From: Amylostereum areolatum
Taxonomy: Eukaryota; Basidiomycota; Agaricomycetes; Russulales; Stereaceae
NCBI GenBank assembly: GCA_012932865.1
Contig: SAXG01000048.1
Coordinates: 62,001-126,000, forward strand
Length of the DNA: 64,000 nucleotides
Direction of reading: 5' to 3'
Made by a program: the position numbers and the translations under genes. The notes under the pieces are model-generated. The model saw only the letters and a list, made by a program, of their open reading frames with translations, did no database searches and was not told the origin of the DNA. Positions 31,616 to 41,857 of this stretch are shown here, one piece after another (position 1 is the first letter of the stretch; each line of letters opens with the position of its first letter).

Positions 31616-32216
31616 TTACTGCGGTACACCCAGCCTCGTCAGCACATCGCCGCGTACGCAAACGATGCACACGCAGCACTCACGTTGACGTCGTTGGTGA
31701 TGGGCTCGACACGCGGGGGAGAGCCGGACACGGCCACCGAAGAGCGAGCGATGCTGCCGAGATCGATGTCTAATGTGCGCGCCACGCCCCGTCAGTGTCG
31801 TCCGTAATGCACAGCAGTCCAAGGAGCCGGATCCACGTACTGTTGCCCTTGAGCGCGTTCTGGCGCACCTTGAGCGCCTGCTCGCGCTCTTCCTCGGTGG
31901 CACCGCTCACGCGACGCACGGGCACGGGCTTCGTCGCGGTTTCGGTGTCTTGGGCTTGAGCTTTGGCCCCTGCGCGCGAGGCGATCAGCATGGAGCAGCG
32001 CCGAGGTAGCGTAAACGTACTCTGACCACCCTCTTCAGCGAACTCGGCCGCGCCGTCCTCGAAAGCCTCGTCCTCGTACCTGGCCTCGTCTTCGAGCGAG
32101 CCCCAGTTGTGCGCGCCGGCGCCGCCCTTGCGCATGCTGGAGTCATAGCCGTTGCGCGCCTCGGAGCGGTCCTTCAAGAGGGCGCGCGGGGAGAGCGAGC
32201 GTTCGGTGCGGGTCAT
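31616..32216 (-). CDS. Stm1/HABP4-like (hyaluronan/mRNA-binding family) protein
   Basis: Small basic/acidic protein of the Stm1-SERBP1-HABP4 group, which bind ribosomes and mRNA. ATG at 32216: MTRTERSLSPRALLKDRSEA, RNGYDSSMRKGGAGAHNWGS (the family's R-x-G-x-G-x-HNWG core), LEDEARYEDEAFEDGAAEFA; intron; AKAQAQDTETATKPVPVRRV, EEREQALKVRQNALKG; intron; NIDLGSIARSSVAVSGSPPR, VEPITNDVN. A last intron (GTGAGT...ACCGCAG) places a TAA directly after the acceptor at 31616-31618. Without that splice the frame would end a few codons later near 31630. All splices are in frame. Only 452 bp separate it from the cyclophilin gene on the same strand. Confidence 0.8.
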
Positions 32217-33944
32217 GATGATGGTTGTTAATGGTAGGTTAAAGAGGAAGGCGTGTGTAGTATTCGCAAGGAAGCACTGTTCGGTCGCGGTGCAGACAGG
32301 AGGAGATGGTGGAGCGAAGGCGGGGGTTTCAGGCGAGTTGAGGGGGTTTATATATGCATTCCAGGGAGCGGCGCACATGATCGTCTCCCTTTGGTCGGGG
32401 TGGCCCCTTTACGCCGGCCCCTTCGAGAATTTCCGTGCATCGCCCGCGCACGCTCTTCAGTTCCAAACGCTTCAAACGCGCATTCACGAGGACGGAAGCA
32501 CCGAGGGAGGGCCTCGAGACGAACGCGTGCAGGCTGGACCACGCGAGGCTCTAGACACCGCCCCCGCCGTGACAACCGTAGAACAAGCGTAGTCCAGCCT
32601 CCCTTTGTTCTCGTACCACTTCTTTCTTCTCATCATCACGCGAACGGCCTTTTTCAATTGTTGCTTTCCGTGGTCTTTGTTGTATGTTCGTGACGGGCTT
32701 TGTTGTCGGCGCACGCGGTGGTGACGAGCGGATTGAAGGGAGGGTGCAGAAGCGCGCCGTGGGGAAACGTGGGAACCATGAGGTCATCCGTATCGGCATC
32801 TTCCGGCTCGTTTGTTCGTCGTCGTCGACTCGTCTTGTTTTTCCTCTCCAACCTTCGACGCTCGCAGAACGTACGTGCGCGATTTATCGTGCACGGTTTT
32901 GACTAGAAGACATACTGGAAACTACCTCTCATGCTCATGTTTTAGCTCGTCGAACTTAGCCTCGGGAAAGCCTATTTCAGTCCGTCAGGTCATCGAGGCC
33001 GACTCAACGCCTGCTGCGCTCTCCTCCTGCTGCACGCCTAACTTTGTCTGCCATCTTCGGCGCCGGATGAAGACGCCTGGAAAGCTTCTCGTTCTTCCTT
33101 GTTGCGACCCATCACTTAGCCATGGCACGCCACCGCTTACTCGGATTGGTCCACTGGGGGGCAGCTGATCGCAATGGCACACGAGCGAAGGCTCACAAGA
33201 CCTGCGCGCCGACGACCTGACGACCCCGCACACGAAGTCCGATCACCTTCTAACCACGCCAACGTACTTACTTCGGGGAAGGCCCGCGCTTGAAAAGACA
33301 CGCTTTTCCTCCTCGTCGTACTTAAATAACCCGTCTCAAGAGCTGTCGATTCCGAGTTTCGACGCACTGGCAGTACGTTCGTCATACTCGGATCGATCGC
33401 TTGCCTGCGCACTCACGCATTCTGTGCTTCGAAGTCGTCAAGAGACCGTGTCCCCGTGGGCGTGCTGCGCACAATGGAGACGCGCGACCGGCTTCGACGC
33501 TTCGGTTCCCATTCAATCCACATGTCCGCATGACTGGCTTGAGCTCACTTCTCGCTCTCCTCGTTTCCCGCGTCGCGCGTCTTCAGGCTTTGTGGCGTGC
33601 TCTATTCTACTGCAAACGTCATTTCGATATCCAAGGACCCGAATGCACCGCTGACGTATCTCCTAGTGAGTCGCCGAACGCTATCAACCTTCTTCAACGT
33701 ACCATCGTGCTTCCGTCTCAATTTGAAGTACTACTGTGGCTACTGCAGGGTACAGATTGGACGCCCTGCCTTTTAGCATATATAAGAAGAATTGGGATGA
33801 GGCTCGCGCGTTCACGATTTCTCGCATATGGTCGCGACAGCAATACATTTCATCGGTACACCCCTCTTACATACATCGAATTGATCCCCCTCCCCCGCTA
33901 GGCACACAACGACGCGCTGGTTCAGTTGGACGGATACACATAAT
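32217..33944. other. Long intergenic stretch, no gene recognised
   Basis: About 1.7 kb. A 166-codon plus-strand ORF (33401-33901) has no recognisable domain, codon pattern or splice context. A TATATAAG stretch near 33780 resembles a TATA box but no gene follows it on that strand. No RNA gene or repeat was seen. It may hold regulatory DNA for the Stm1-like gene at its left. Confidence 0.5.
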
Positions 33945-34854
33945 TCAACGTGATGTGGACGTTAAATTCCACACCAAGGAAATGACGCAGTCGACCTCTG
34001 TAGGCAACTTGTACGCCTGCGCATCGCCAGATTTACATCTCGTACAGCGGGGTCTCATTCCGCGGCATCTCTCGCGGGCGACCATGATGCGCGATATGAG
34101 CGCGTATGACATCTGCGCCATCTCACGTTCACAGAGGAGGGCATCCCGTTGGATGAGAATGCGCAGAGCGACTCGCACATGCGTGAAATCGATGCCATAC
34201 TTCTCCGCGGCGATGATGAGGCGCAGGGCCTCGTGCTCGGATGGCGGGTTGTACAAGTTATCCAAGGCTTTCGTGTAGGTGGTTTTGAACCCGAAGCGAT
34301 GGGCGATCTCGAGGACAGCGAACCATCCAGCAAAAGGGAGGCGAAAAAAAGGCTTGGGACTGTATTCCCGCATGAATTCCACCGTCAATGCTCGCTTGAA
34401 CACCCGGATCAGAAATGCGCACGTACCCATGATAAAGCACCTCCAGCAAGCTTTCGAATTCCAGTACAGTGACCCCGGAGAGGTGGATCGGACGATCGTC
34501 CGAGTTGCCTTCGATCTCTTCCTTCGCAGACGTGGGGGACTCGGAGACGGGGTGTGCAAACATGTCTTGGAACACTGGCGAGTTATCGGCAAGGATGTGG
34601 CGGTGAACTTTGAACAGACGGTTTTGAACCTTCGTTGTGTGGATCTATATATAAGACCGTATGCAATATGGAAGATAGAACATACCTGGAAGACGGAAAG
34701 CTCATCGCTGATGTAGAATTCGTTGTGCCTCGTGGGTACCACGGGTTCTTCAAGCGAGGTTGTCGGCTTACCGTCGTTCTGTAACATCTAGGTGTGTGAG
34801 GTGGACGGGGGGAACAATCGGATGTGGACAACGTACCAATTTTGTGGCTTGCAT
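33945..34854 (-). CDS. BTB/POZ domain protein, tandem array member 1
   Basis: First of three same-strand paralogs. A tiny first exon ATG at 34854 (MQATKL) splices (GTACGT...CACCTAG) to MLQNDGKPTTSLEEPVVPTR and HNEFYISDELSVFQ, then to VQNRLFKVHRHILADNSPVF, QDMFAHPVSESPTSAKEEIE, IHLSGVTVLEFESLLEVLYH; after the phase-2 intron PKPFFRLPFAGWFAVLEIAH to LVWNLTSTSR at 33945. A second possible start is the ATG of MLQND at 34787; the upstream exon is preferred because the two sister genes have the same arrangement. The C-terminal region contains CTRCKSGDAQAYKL, half of a zinc ribbon that is complete in array member 3. Confidence 0.85.
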
Positions 34855-34919
34855 CGTCACAAACAAGAGCAGGAGGCATATCGCATGCTGTAAGCGACTT
34901 GCCAACTCACAGAGGAATC

Positions 34920-35050
34920 GGAATGGCCCAATTTGTTAGCTCTCGTGCGCCGACACGAGGATGCCTCGTGCCTCCCTCGGTCGTTCGAGTCCCATCGATG
35001 CTGTGAGACCTGCCTCTTCGTACGCGTGCTAGTACGTATCGTGATGACGA
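34920..35050. promoter_or_regulatory. Conserved upstream block, copy 1
   Basis: Non-coding sequence upstream of array member 1 that matches 36284-36420 upstream of array member 2: ATGGCCCAATTTGTTAGCTC, then GCGCCGACACGAGG, then a GTACGTG-like stretch before GATGACG. It includes a perfect 7-3-7 hairpin, CACGAGG-ATG-CCTCGTG. Similarity between two intergenic regions means either the promoter was copied with the gene or it is under constraint. Confidence 0.55.
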
Positions 35051-35342
35051 ACACCAAACATTCGATATTCAATGTTCAAGAAGGGGCCGCGATCCTTGAA
35101 GTCGGCAAAAGATCTTGAGGATAGGGATTGGTTCTGGTTCCATTCGGCGATGGCTACTATTTTCAAAAACAAGCGGACAATAACTCGGACAACGAGGGTC
35201 TTCATCAGTCCCAATTATCGAAAAAAGCTCTTCCCCCCCTTTTTTTCGAGTCACACCCGCCCCCGATAGTCCCGCCCGGCGGCGGCGTATAGCTACAGAA
35301 TGTGTGTCAATTCCACGGCACTCCGATTTTTCCAGTAACGAC

Positions 35343-36195
35343 TCACTCTAGACCCCATATTGAGGCAATGACGGACATTGCGGTATCTTCAGGTTGCGCC
35401 CCACCTCTATATATGTTCGTCGCATAAAGCCGAGACTTATAACTCTCCCTTGCCTGTACAACGCGGGAAATAAGTTTGTTGGACATCTGGTCCAAATCAT
35501 TTTCCGAAAGAAAGGCCTCTCGTTTGACGATCATCTTCAAGGCATCGACCATTTCTTTGAAGTCAACCCCGTACTTCTCCGCCGCTGCGAGCAGGGGCAC
35601 GACTTCGGCCTCGGAGGGCGGAGTGCGCAAGTTGTGCACGGCCCGTTCGTGGACGTCCTGGAAATCGAAGCGATGGGAGATGGAAAGTGCGGCGATCCAT
35701 TCGGCATGCTGAGGGTGAAAGGCTGGTTTATAACTGAACTCCCCATGACCGTTGAATGTGTGTACTCATTCGACGTTGATGATATGCACGCACCCGTGGT
35801 ACAAGATATTCATAAGGATTTCAAATTCCTGCGCCGTGACTCCTTGGAGCGGTATCGGATGATCGTCCGAGTCGCCTTCGACCTCGCCTGTCACCGCGGG
35901 GAGCGCGAACATGTCGCGAAACACGGGTGAGTTATCGACGAGAATGTGGCGGTGTACTTTGAACAGGCTGTTTTGGACCTGCGTTGTGCATATCGATACG
36001 GAAGATCAGAGGACGAGGACGAGGAACGGACCAAAAAGACGGAAAGCTGGTCGGTGTTGATGTAGAATTCGCCGTGGCGGGTAGGATTCACTTGTTTCGG
36101 CGAAGGGCCCGGTTTGACCTCCTGTGACGTGAAAGTGTGTAAGATCACGGGAAACCGAGCGAACGTAGGCTACACACGGGTTTAGCGGATTGCAT
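35343..36195 (-). CDS. BTB/POZ domain protein, tandem array member 2
   Basis: Tiny first exon ATG at 36195 (MQSAKP) splices to EVKPGPSPKQVNPTRHGEFY and INTDQLSVFL, then VQNSLFKVHRHILVDNSPVF, RDMFALPAVTGEVEGDSDDH, IPLQGVTAQEFEILMNILYH; phase-2 intron; YKPAFHPQHAEWIAALSISH, RFDFQDVHERAVHNLRTPPS to IASIWGLE at 35343. Closest to members 1 and 3 in sequence, exon plan and spacing. Unlike them it has no Cys motif near the C-terminus (YKSRLYATNIYRGGAQPED instead). No disruption. Confidence 0.87.
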
Positions 36196-36283
36196 TGTTT
36201 ACTAGGATCTCGGGTTGGGAAGGGGCGGGGGTCCTGTGTAGACGGTTGACGCGTTGACACGCCAGGCTTTATGAGTGACAAGA

Positions 36284-36420
36284 AGATGGCCCGATTCGTG
36301 AGCTACCTTGCGCCGACACGAGGAGACCTCATGCTCCCTTGGTTCTTCGAATCGAAGTGATGAGGAAGCCTGCCTGCGAAGTATATTTTCGTACGTGCTG
36401 CGCATCATGAATTCAGAGAC
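36284..36420. promoter_or_regulatory. Conserved upstream block, copy 2
   Basis: Counterpart of 34920-35050: GATGGCCCGATTCGTGAGCT, then TGCGCCGACACGAGGAGACC, then TTCGTACGTGCTGCGCATCA. The hairpin of copy 1 persists with one mismatch (CACGAGG-AGA-CCTCATG). It lies 90-225 bp upstream of array member 2. Confidence 0.55.
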
Positions 36421-36803
36421 GACAAACAGACAGAAGAGGCTGAAAAAAGACCGCATTTCCTCTCAGATTGAACGCACGGATTGCATTCAAGCAGTCCGTA
36501 AACTTAAGTACAGTTCGAACGTTAATGGACGAGGAATGCCAACCTACAAGCCATGAGTCTCTCCGCACGCTGCGCATAACGAAGGCGCAATTCAACTGAC
36601 CCGCTCTACTTTACCCACGAGTACGTTCGTCGTTTTATTAAGTTATCAGCAAACTTCGTTCGAGGTGAAAGACCCGTCTACGTCACCCTCAACACCTTGC
36701 GCAGCAGGTGTTGATGTCCAAGGAATACCATCTAGAACATCACCCAATGATAGGATACATCATGTGAGATTGTCTGAACGTCAGGGAGGCCACTCGACTC
36801 ACG

Positions 36804-37722
36804 TCAGATGTGCCAAACGTCCTTGAGGATATTTTTGAGGAGGGATGCGTTGTTCGTCCCTCCGGCCGGATTTGTGGTCACCATGTCACAGCTACCGCAG
36901 CGGAAACGATTGGGCTGTAAGCTGTCTTGACAGCGGTTGCAGTTATAGGTGTCCTTGTCCCGGATCCATGTCTCCCGTGCAAGAACAACTTGCGAAAGAA
37001 TCTCGATAGACAGTGTTTGCATCTCGTCAACGGTGACGGCCTGCTCCCGCTGAATCACCATCTTCAACGCTTCTGGTATCTCCGACACATCGACGCCGTA
37101 TCGCACCGCTGCGCTAAGCAGAGGAATAGCCTCTGCCTCCGTTGGAGGGCACCGCAGATTTTCCACTGCACGCGCGTGGATGAGGGGGAAATCGAAACGA
37201 TGGGCGATGGCGAGCACGGAGAGCCACTCAGAGTACGAGAGTGAGAAATCTGGACGTTGGCTAGTATGGCCAGCAGCGTAACTATCAGCACATGCTCGAT
37301 GACGGTTCGAGACACCACGCACCTGCGATAGAACACCTTCATGAGGCTCTCAAACTCGACGCCGGTTACTCCAGATAGGTGAATGGGATGTTCGTCGGAA
37401 TCGCCTTCGATCCCGCCAGCCGTAGAGGACGCCGCCGGAGCGGGAAGGGCGAACATGTCGCGGAAGGCGGACGAGTGCTCGACGAGAAAGTGACGGTGGA
37501 CTTTGTAGAGCTTCCCTTCGACCTATATCATGTGTATCAGAGAGAGAGAGTTGGTCGCGGGGAGGTTGCAACGCGCCTGAAAGACCGATAGTTGGTCAGA
37601 GAGATAAAAATCGTCGTGACGCGTTGGTACAGTTACGGGACCCGTCTAGTGATGTCTAGTGAGCGGAAGAAACGAAGAATGAAAAACATACGTACATGGT
37701 TCTCCCCCGTAGTGGTCTGCAT
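36804..37722 (-). CDS. BTB/POZ protein with zinc-ribbon-like Cys motif, tandem array member 3
   Basis: First exon at 37722 (MQTTTGENH) splices to TGPVTVPTRHDDFYLSDQLS and VFQ, then VEGKLYKVHRHFLVEHSSAF, RDMFALPAPAASSTAGGIEG, IHLSGVTGVEFESLMKVFYR; phase-2 intron; QRPDFSLSYSEWLSVLAIAH to LKNILKDVWHI at 36804. Near the C-terminus CNRCQDSLQPNRFRCGSCDM gives two CxxC pairs 11 residues apart, as in a small zinc ribbon; a half version occurs in member 1. The intron before VEGK has a GC donor (CAG|GCGCGT), a rare but real splice class. No frame break. Confidence 0.85.
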
Positions 37723-38123
37723 AGTTGTCGATGGTGGTTGTGAGCGCCCCAGTCAACTGGGCGTACGTAGGCCCGGTCCACTGTCACACGCGCCTGAACT
37801 CTGGACCACACGCGAACGCGAGGAGACCCCGTATTTCCCAGAATTCGTACATAGAGCCCTATCACGTCCAGAAGTCGATACCTCGTTGAGTCGTTCAGGC
37901 AAGGATGCGGAGGTTGTGAAAGTGAAACCGCGGGTTTACTCTGGTTCACTTGAATAAAAATCTTTTAGACCACCTAAAGTATTACGTAAATATCGCACGT
38001 CGACACCCGGCGGGCGAGACGATGCACAACGCACAAGGACTGGAAGAGGGGTATAAGTATACAGGGCTCGTGTCGGAGCCAAGTTGGCTCCCACCCCACC
38101 CTCGCCGCTTTTTGATCATCGCG

Positions 38124-39281
38124 ATGGCTGTGCGATTTCCCTTCGCTTTCAGCTAGACGTTTATTTATCCTTTCTGTATAGGATCCTGCCGCACTGCTGC
38201 GTCGTCCGAGGACCGCGTCACTGCACTCACGACCCAACATCTCAGTACTGGCGCAACGGAGGGGGCCCCCGCAGGACTGGAGCGTCACGATACGTATTAT
38301 ATTTTGGACGACGAGCTTGCCGTCTTCCAGGTACGGGCGTCGAAACCTATTTTTCTGCTCCGTCCCTTCACCTCTTGTTCACCTCCCTTGCAGGTCGAAA
38401 CTCGTCTTTTCCACGTTCACAAATTCTTCCTGGTCAAGCACTCTCCCGTCTTTCGCGACATGCTCTCCCTTCCTCGTGCGGCTCCAGGGGCGTCACCGGC
38501 TCCTATCCCAAAACTGGAGGGTACGGCAGATGTCCGCCCGATCCAACTTCCAGGAGTAACTGTCGCCCAATTCGAAAGTTTTTGTACGCTTCTCTACGAC
38601 AGGTACGCGTTCGCGCCAATGTAATGGTAATCTTCTTACAGATGTCATTCTTTGTCTCCAGTCTTTTGCCCACCTTCACCATGTCGGAGGAAAGTTGGAT
38701 CGCTATCTTGGCCCTTTCTCACCGGTTTGACATGAAAGTTCCGCACGAACGTGCCGTCCACGCCATTTATACAAACCCTCTGTCTGACTACATTGTTCTC
38801 CTTCTTTCGGTCGCTGAGAGATACAACGTCGAGCCCAAGAGCCGCATTCCGTGCCTTAAAGCCATCGTTGAGCGCACCGACTCGATATCTGACGGAGTGA
38901 GAGATTCCCCAGCTATCTCCCGCCATGATATCCCGCATCGGAAGGGCTCGCGAACTGTACATCAAAAAGGTCGCATCAAGTTCCAGACCCTTCCCCTCTT
39001 CTCACGTCGATTCACTTCCCATCGTAGAGTCGGTTTGGGGAATAAAAGTAGCTGCGAAATGTATGTCAGCGTCTCATTTGCGCTTCACCGGATTCTTACC
39101 CAAGGGCCGTCAAAGACGCAAAGGCACCGGTGGTTGTGTAATCCTCACTGCATCCTGTTTTCAAGTCGTATCTGCTCATGCTAGCCACTTCGACATGTCC
39201 CCTGTCATGACATTGGGTCTCTATGACTTCGTCGAAGCGTTTAAGTACGCGAATATGATTAGCTGTTTGGGTCTATCATGA
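38124..39281 (+). CDS. BTB/POZ domain protein with one frameshift
   Basis: A possible first exon MA at 38124 splices (weak acceptor) to DRVTALTTQHLSTGATEG and LERHDTYYILDDELAVFQ; then the BTB core VETRLFHVHKFFLVKHSPVF, RDMLSLPRAAPGASP, IQLPGVTVAQFESFCTLLYD; then FTMSEESWIAILALSHRFDM to CLKAIVERTDSISDG. Near 38900 the family sequence moves to another frame (EIPQLSPAMISRIGRARELY, DSLPIVESVWGIK), which runs to a stop at 39281. Family members end at VWGI, so the tail after 39050 is probably read-through. One indel either inactivates the gene or is an assembly error. N-terminal exon is tentative. Confidence 0.7.
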
Positions 39282-40241
39282 TCCTGTATTATATGCCACG
39301 ATTTTACTCCACGTAGTCCGCCTGCATTCACGACAGACAAGCGGTACTCTACTTGCGATTGATCCAGCTATGTAATGATTTTCGTCATTGTACTATATAA
39401 TTCATTTACGTCTCAAGTACACGCATTCCCAAGTATAGACGGCAGGTTTATCAGATTCTCGACGCACGCCTCTCCCCAAACGGAAAGCACTACAGCTTTG
39501 ACTGCTGCACCGTACGCCCGTCATTCCGCATGCTGAACTTCGTGAGAGACGATAAACTGACGGATGCAGCATTACCTTGTTTCTCGAGGCTTTGTCCACA
39601 TTACCTCCAGTGACGACGCTTCCGCCCCGTCGACCTCCACTTCCGCTCTAAATTACTGGAATTGTGCGCAAAATCCCCCGTCATCTTCCTGTCCGCAACA
39701 CTGAGTCAATCCGCCGAACTGCCATGGAAGACGTCGTGCCTCCTGCCTGGGATATAACCACTACGCACGAGATCGCCGTGTGAATGTCATACTTACCAGG
39801 TGGTGCGGGGCTCCGATCATGAGTTTGAGGGAAAGTTACGACGATGCTACTGGTACGCATATTCTCAATGAACGTGCTTAACGTATACTTACAAAATGCT
39901 GTCGTGACAGCGTGATTTCTCGGCGTCGCCCTCCCTCAACAGCGTTTTGCTCTGACATCACTGCCAACCCGCCGCTCATGCAGTACATACCACACGTCAT
40001 GACATCAAGACAGGCTGTACCCTGCTGTACCCCCATCTATTAACCATCTTGATCCTCGGCCACTGAGCCAATTTCAATTTCATTGCAACACTGTTGTTTG
40101 CAGGTGCCTTACCGCTATCTTCGGCGCTATGTTCAGATGGCGATGTTTGCACTTGATCTCTTTTTCTCGCATGCAGATTGCGGATGCATAAAGGTTACAG
40201 GACACCGTGTGCACGCCCTCGCGCGATCTTCTCCCTGAGCT
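39282..40241. other. Intergenic, no gene recognised
   Basis: About 960 bp between the frameshifted BTB gene and the membrane protein gene. No ORF with family resemblance, RNA gene or repeat was seen. Lower GC than the genes beside it. Confidence 0.5.
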
Positions 40242-41736
40242 ATGTCTTCCGGCTTAGGCGCCGATGAGACTCAGCTTCTTCTCTCCGAGCTGGCCAACAT
40301 CACCAACTTTCGTGTCCTTCCCCAACTTGCGGAGACCATGGTATTTGGTGAGGACATCCCCGTCCGGTCATAACATCCCGTTTTTAACTGACCAAAACGG
40401 CATAGGGGTGTATACCGTCCTCATCTGCGTGTCGACGTGCGTGATCATGTACGTAGAGCCTTGAGATTGCTCTCGACCATTCGATTTAATGTGCGTTTTT
40501 TTTACAGATCCAGAGGGCTCAGACCGTGGCCGAACCGCATCATGCTCTCCACGACGCTGGTGATGTACATCATCACGGCGGCAAACTGGGCAATCGACGT
40601 CCGTCTCCTCTTGAATGAGCTCAAAGTGTACCTACCCCTGCTGATAACGTCAGGCGCCGGCGCCGACGCCAGCTCCTTAACCAACTTAAACATCGTTCTC
40701 GTTTTCGTCGGAAGCAGTATTGCTGATATCGTCGTACGTCTGCTCCCCGTGATCCAGAATATTATCTTACCAAATACTTGGAAAGATTTTCCTTGGAGAC
40801 GCGATTGTTTTGTGGAGGGCATGCGTTGTTTGGCAATACCACCGAGGGATCGTCTGCATGTCAGGATTTCTTCTTTCTTCCATGGCAGGTACGAGTCCCA
40901 ACTTCTCGAGCTTGCCCTCCTATAACCGTATCTGTGCAGTGGCGTGGATAGTGGATGTTCTCGCGGCTGGTGCGGCGGACTTCAACACGCGTAGTATTCG
41001 TTCTCTTGCTGGGGGCCAGGTTCCCACCGCGATGCTCGCTCTTTCGTTCTCTGTGGCTGTAAATGTATGGTCAACGGCGTTGATCTCATTAAGGCATGGT
41101 ACGTTGCCATCCTTCTACGTTCTCGACTTCAACGCGCTGAAAACAGTCGCAATACACAGGCAGCATCGCCGCGCCATCAGAATGTACCTCTTGAATCAGG
41201 CTAGCAAAAACAGTGTGGAAGGTATCCTCATCTTTTTCGCCGAGTCTGGTGCGATCTATAGCGCCTTATGGGTGTGTTATAACGAGACTACTTCCTTGTA
41301 CCGCCCGCTTACGAGCCACACCCGTCACAGATCATTTTTCTTCTAAGCGAAGTTCCAAATCTCACCCCGACAGTATTCTCCTACTTCTTCGGCTCAATCA
41401 TGACCTACATCACGGTAAACATCCTCAGAGTTGAAGATACCCACACTCAGTCGCAATCTCATCATCAGTGATCATCTACGTAGGGAATATATCCCAACGC
41501 TCGTCATCGTCATCGTCACACTACAAAAGTCGCACCTCGACCACCAGTTTTCTTATCCCGGGACGGAGACAAACGGGACGCTTTCCTTCGTCACTGCTGG
41601 CGCTCAGACCGTGGTGCGTTCCGGCGGGACCCAGTCCATCCCTACGTGTTGTGATTCGGCTGGACAAACTATGTCGAGCTCCGACGCTGCGGGCAATACC
41701 GATTCGGACGCGATGTACTCGCAGAAGGGGGTGTGA
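40242..41736 (+). CDS. Multi-pass integral membrane protein, Agaricomycete family
   Basis: Seven-transmembrane-like protein of a family abundant in mushroom fungi, function unknown. Start MSSGLGADETQLLLSELANI at 40242. Membrane segments over about eight exons: VFGVYTVLICVSTCVI, IMLSTTLVMYIITAANWAID, NIVLVFVGSSIADIV, FLGDAIVLWRACVVW (the family's GDAIxxWRxW motif), VAWIVDVLAAGAA, MLALSFSVAVNVWSTALISL, EGILIFFAESGAIYSALW and IYPTLVIVIVTLQKSHLD. The last exon gives a Ser/Thr-rich cytoplasmic-type tail ending DSDAMYSQKGV at 41736. Exons near 40735-40785 and 41275-41480 are by analogy to the family pattern. No clear break was found. Confidence 0.75.
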
Positions 41737-41857
41737 GGGGAAGGCATGGTCGTGGGCAGTTGGATATGTTATGCTTTACTCTACACGGCTTATATGGGTG
41801 GATAGGATAGTACCGCATTCGGCCAGAGTCCCCGTGAGGGGTAGAAACACGCACATA

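Noticed and set aside
33401..33901. 166-codon plus-strand ORF
   Set aside because: No family resemblance, no supporting introns or neighbours; length is within chance for this GC content.
34975..35000. GTTCGAGTCC stretch resembling a tRNA T-loop
   Set aside because: No acceptor, D or anticodon arms can be formed around it, and the homologous block at 36284-36420 has TTCTTCGAATC instead, so it is part of the copied upstream block.
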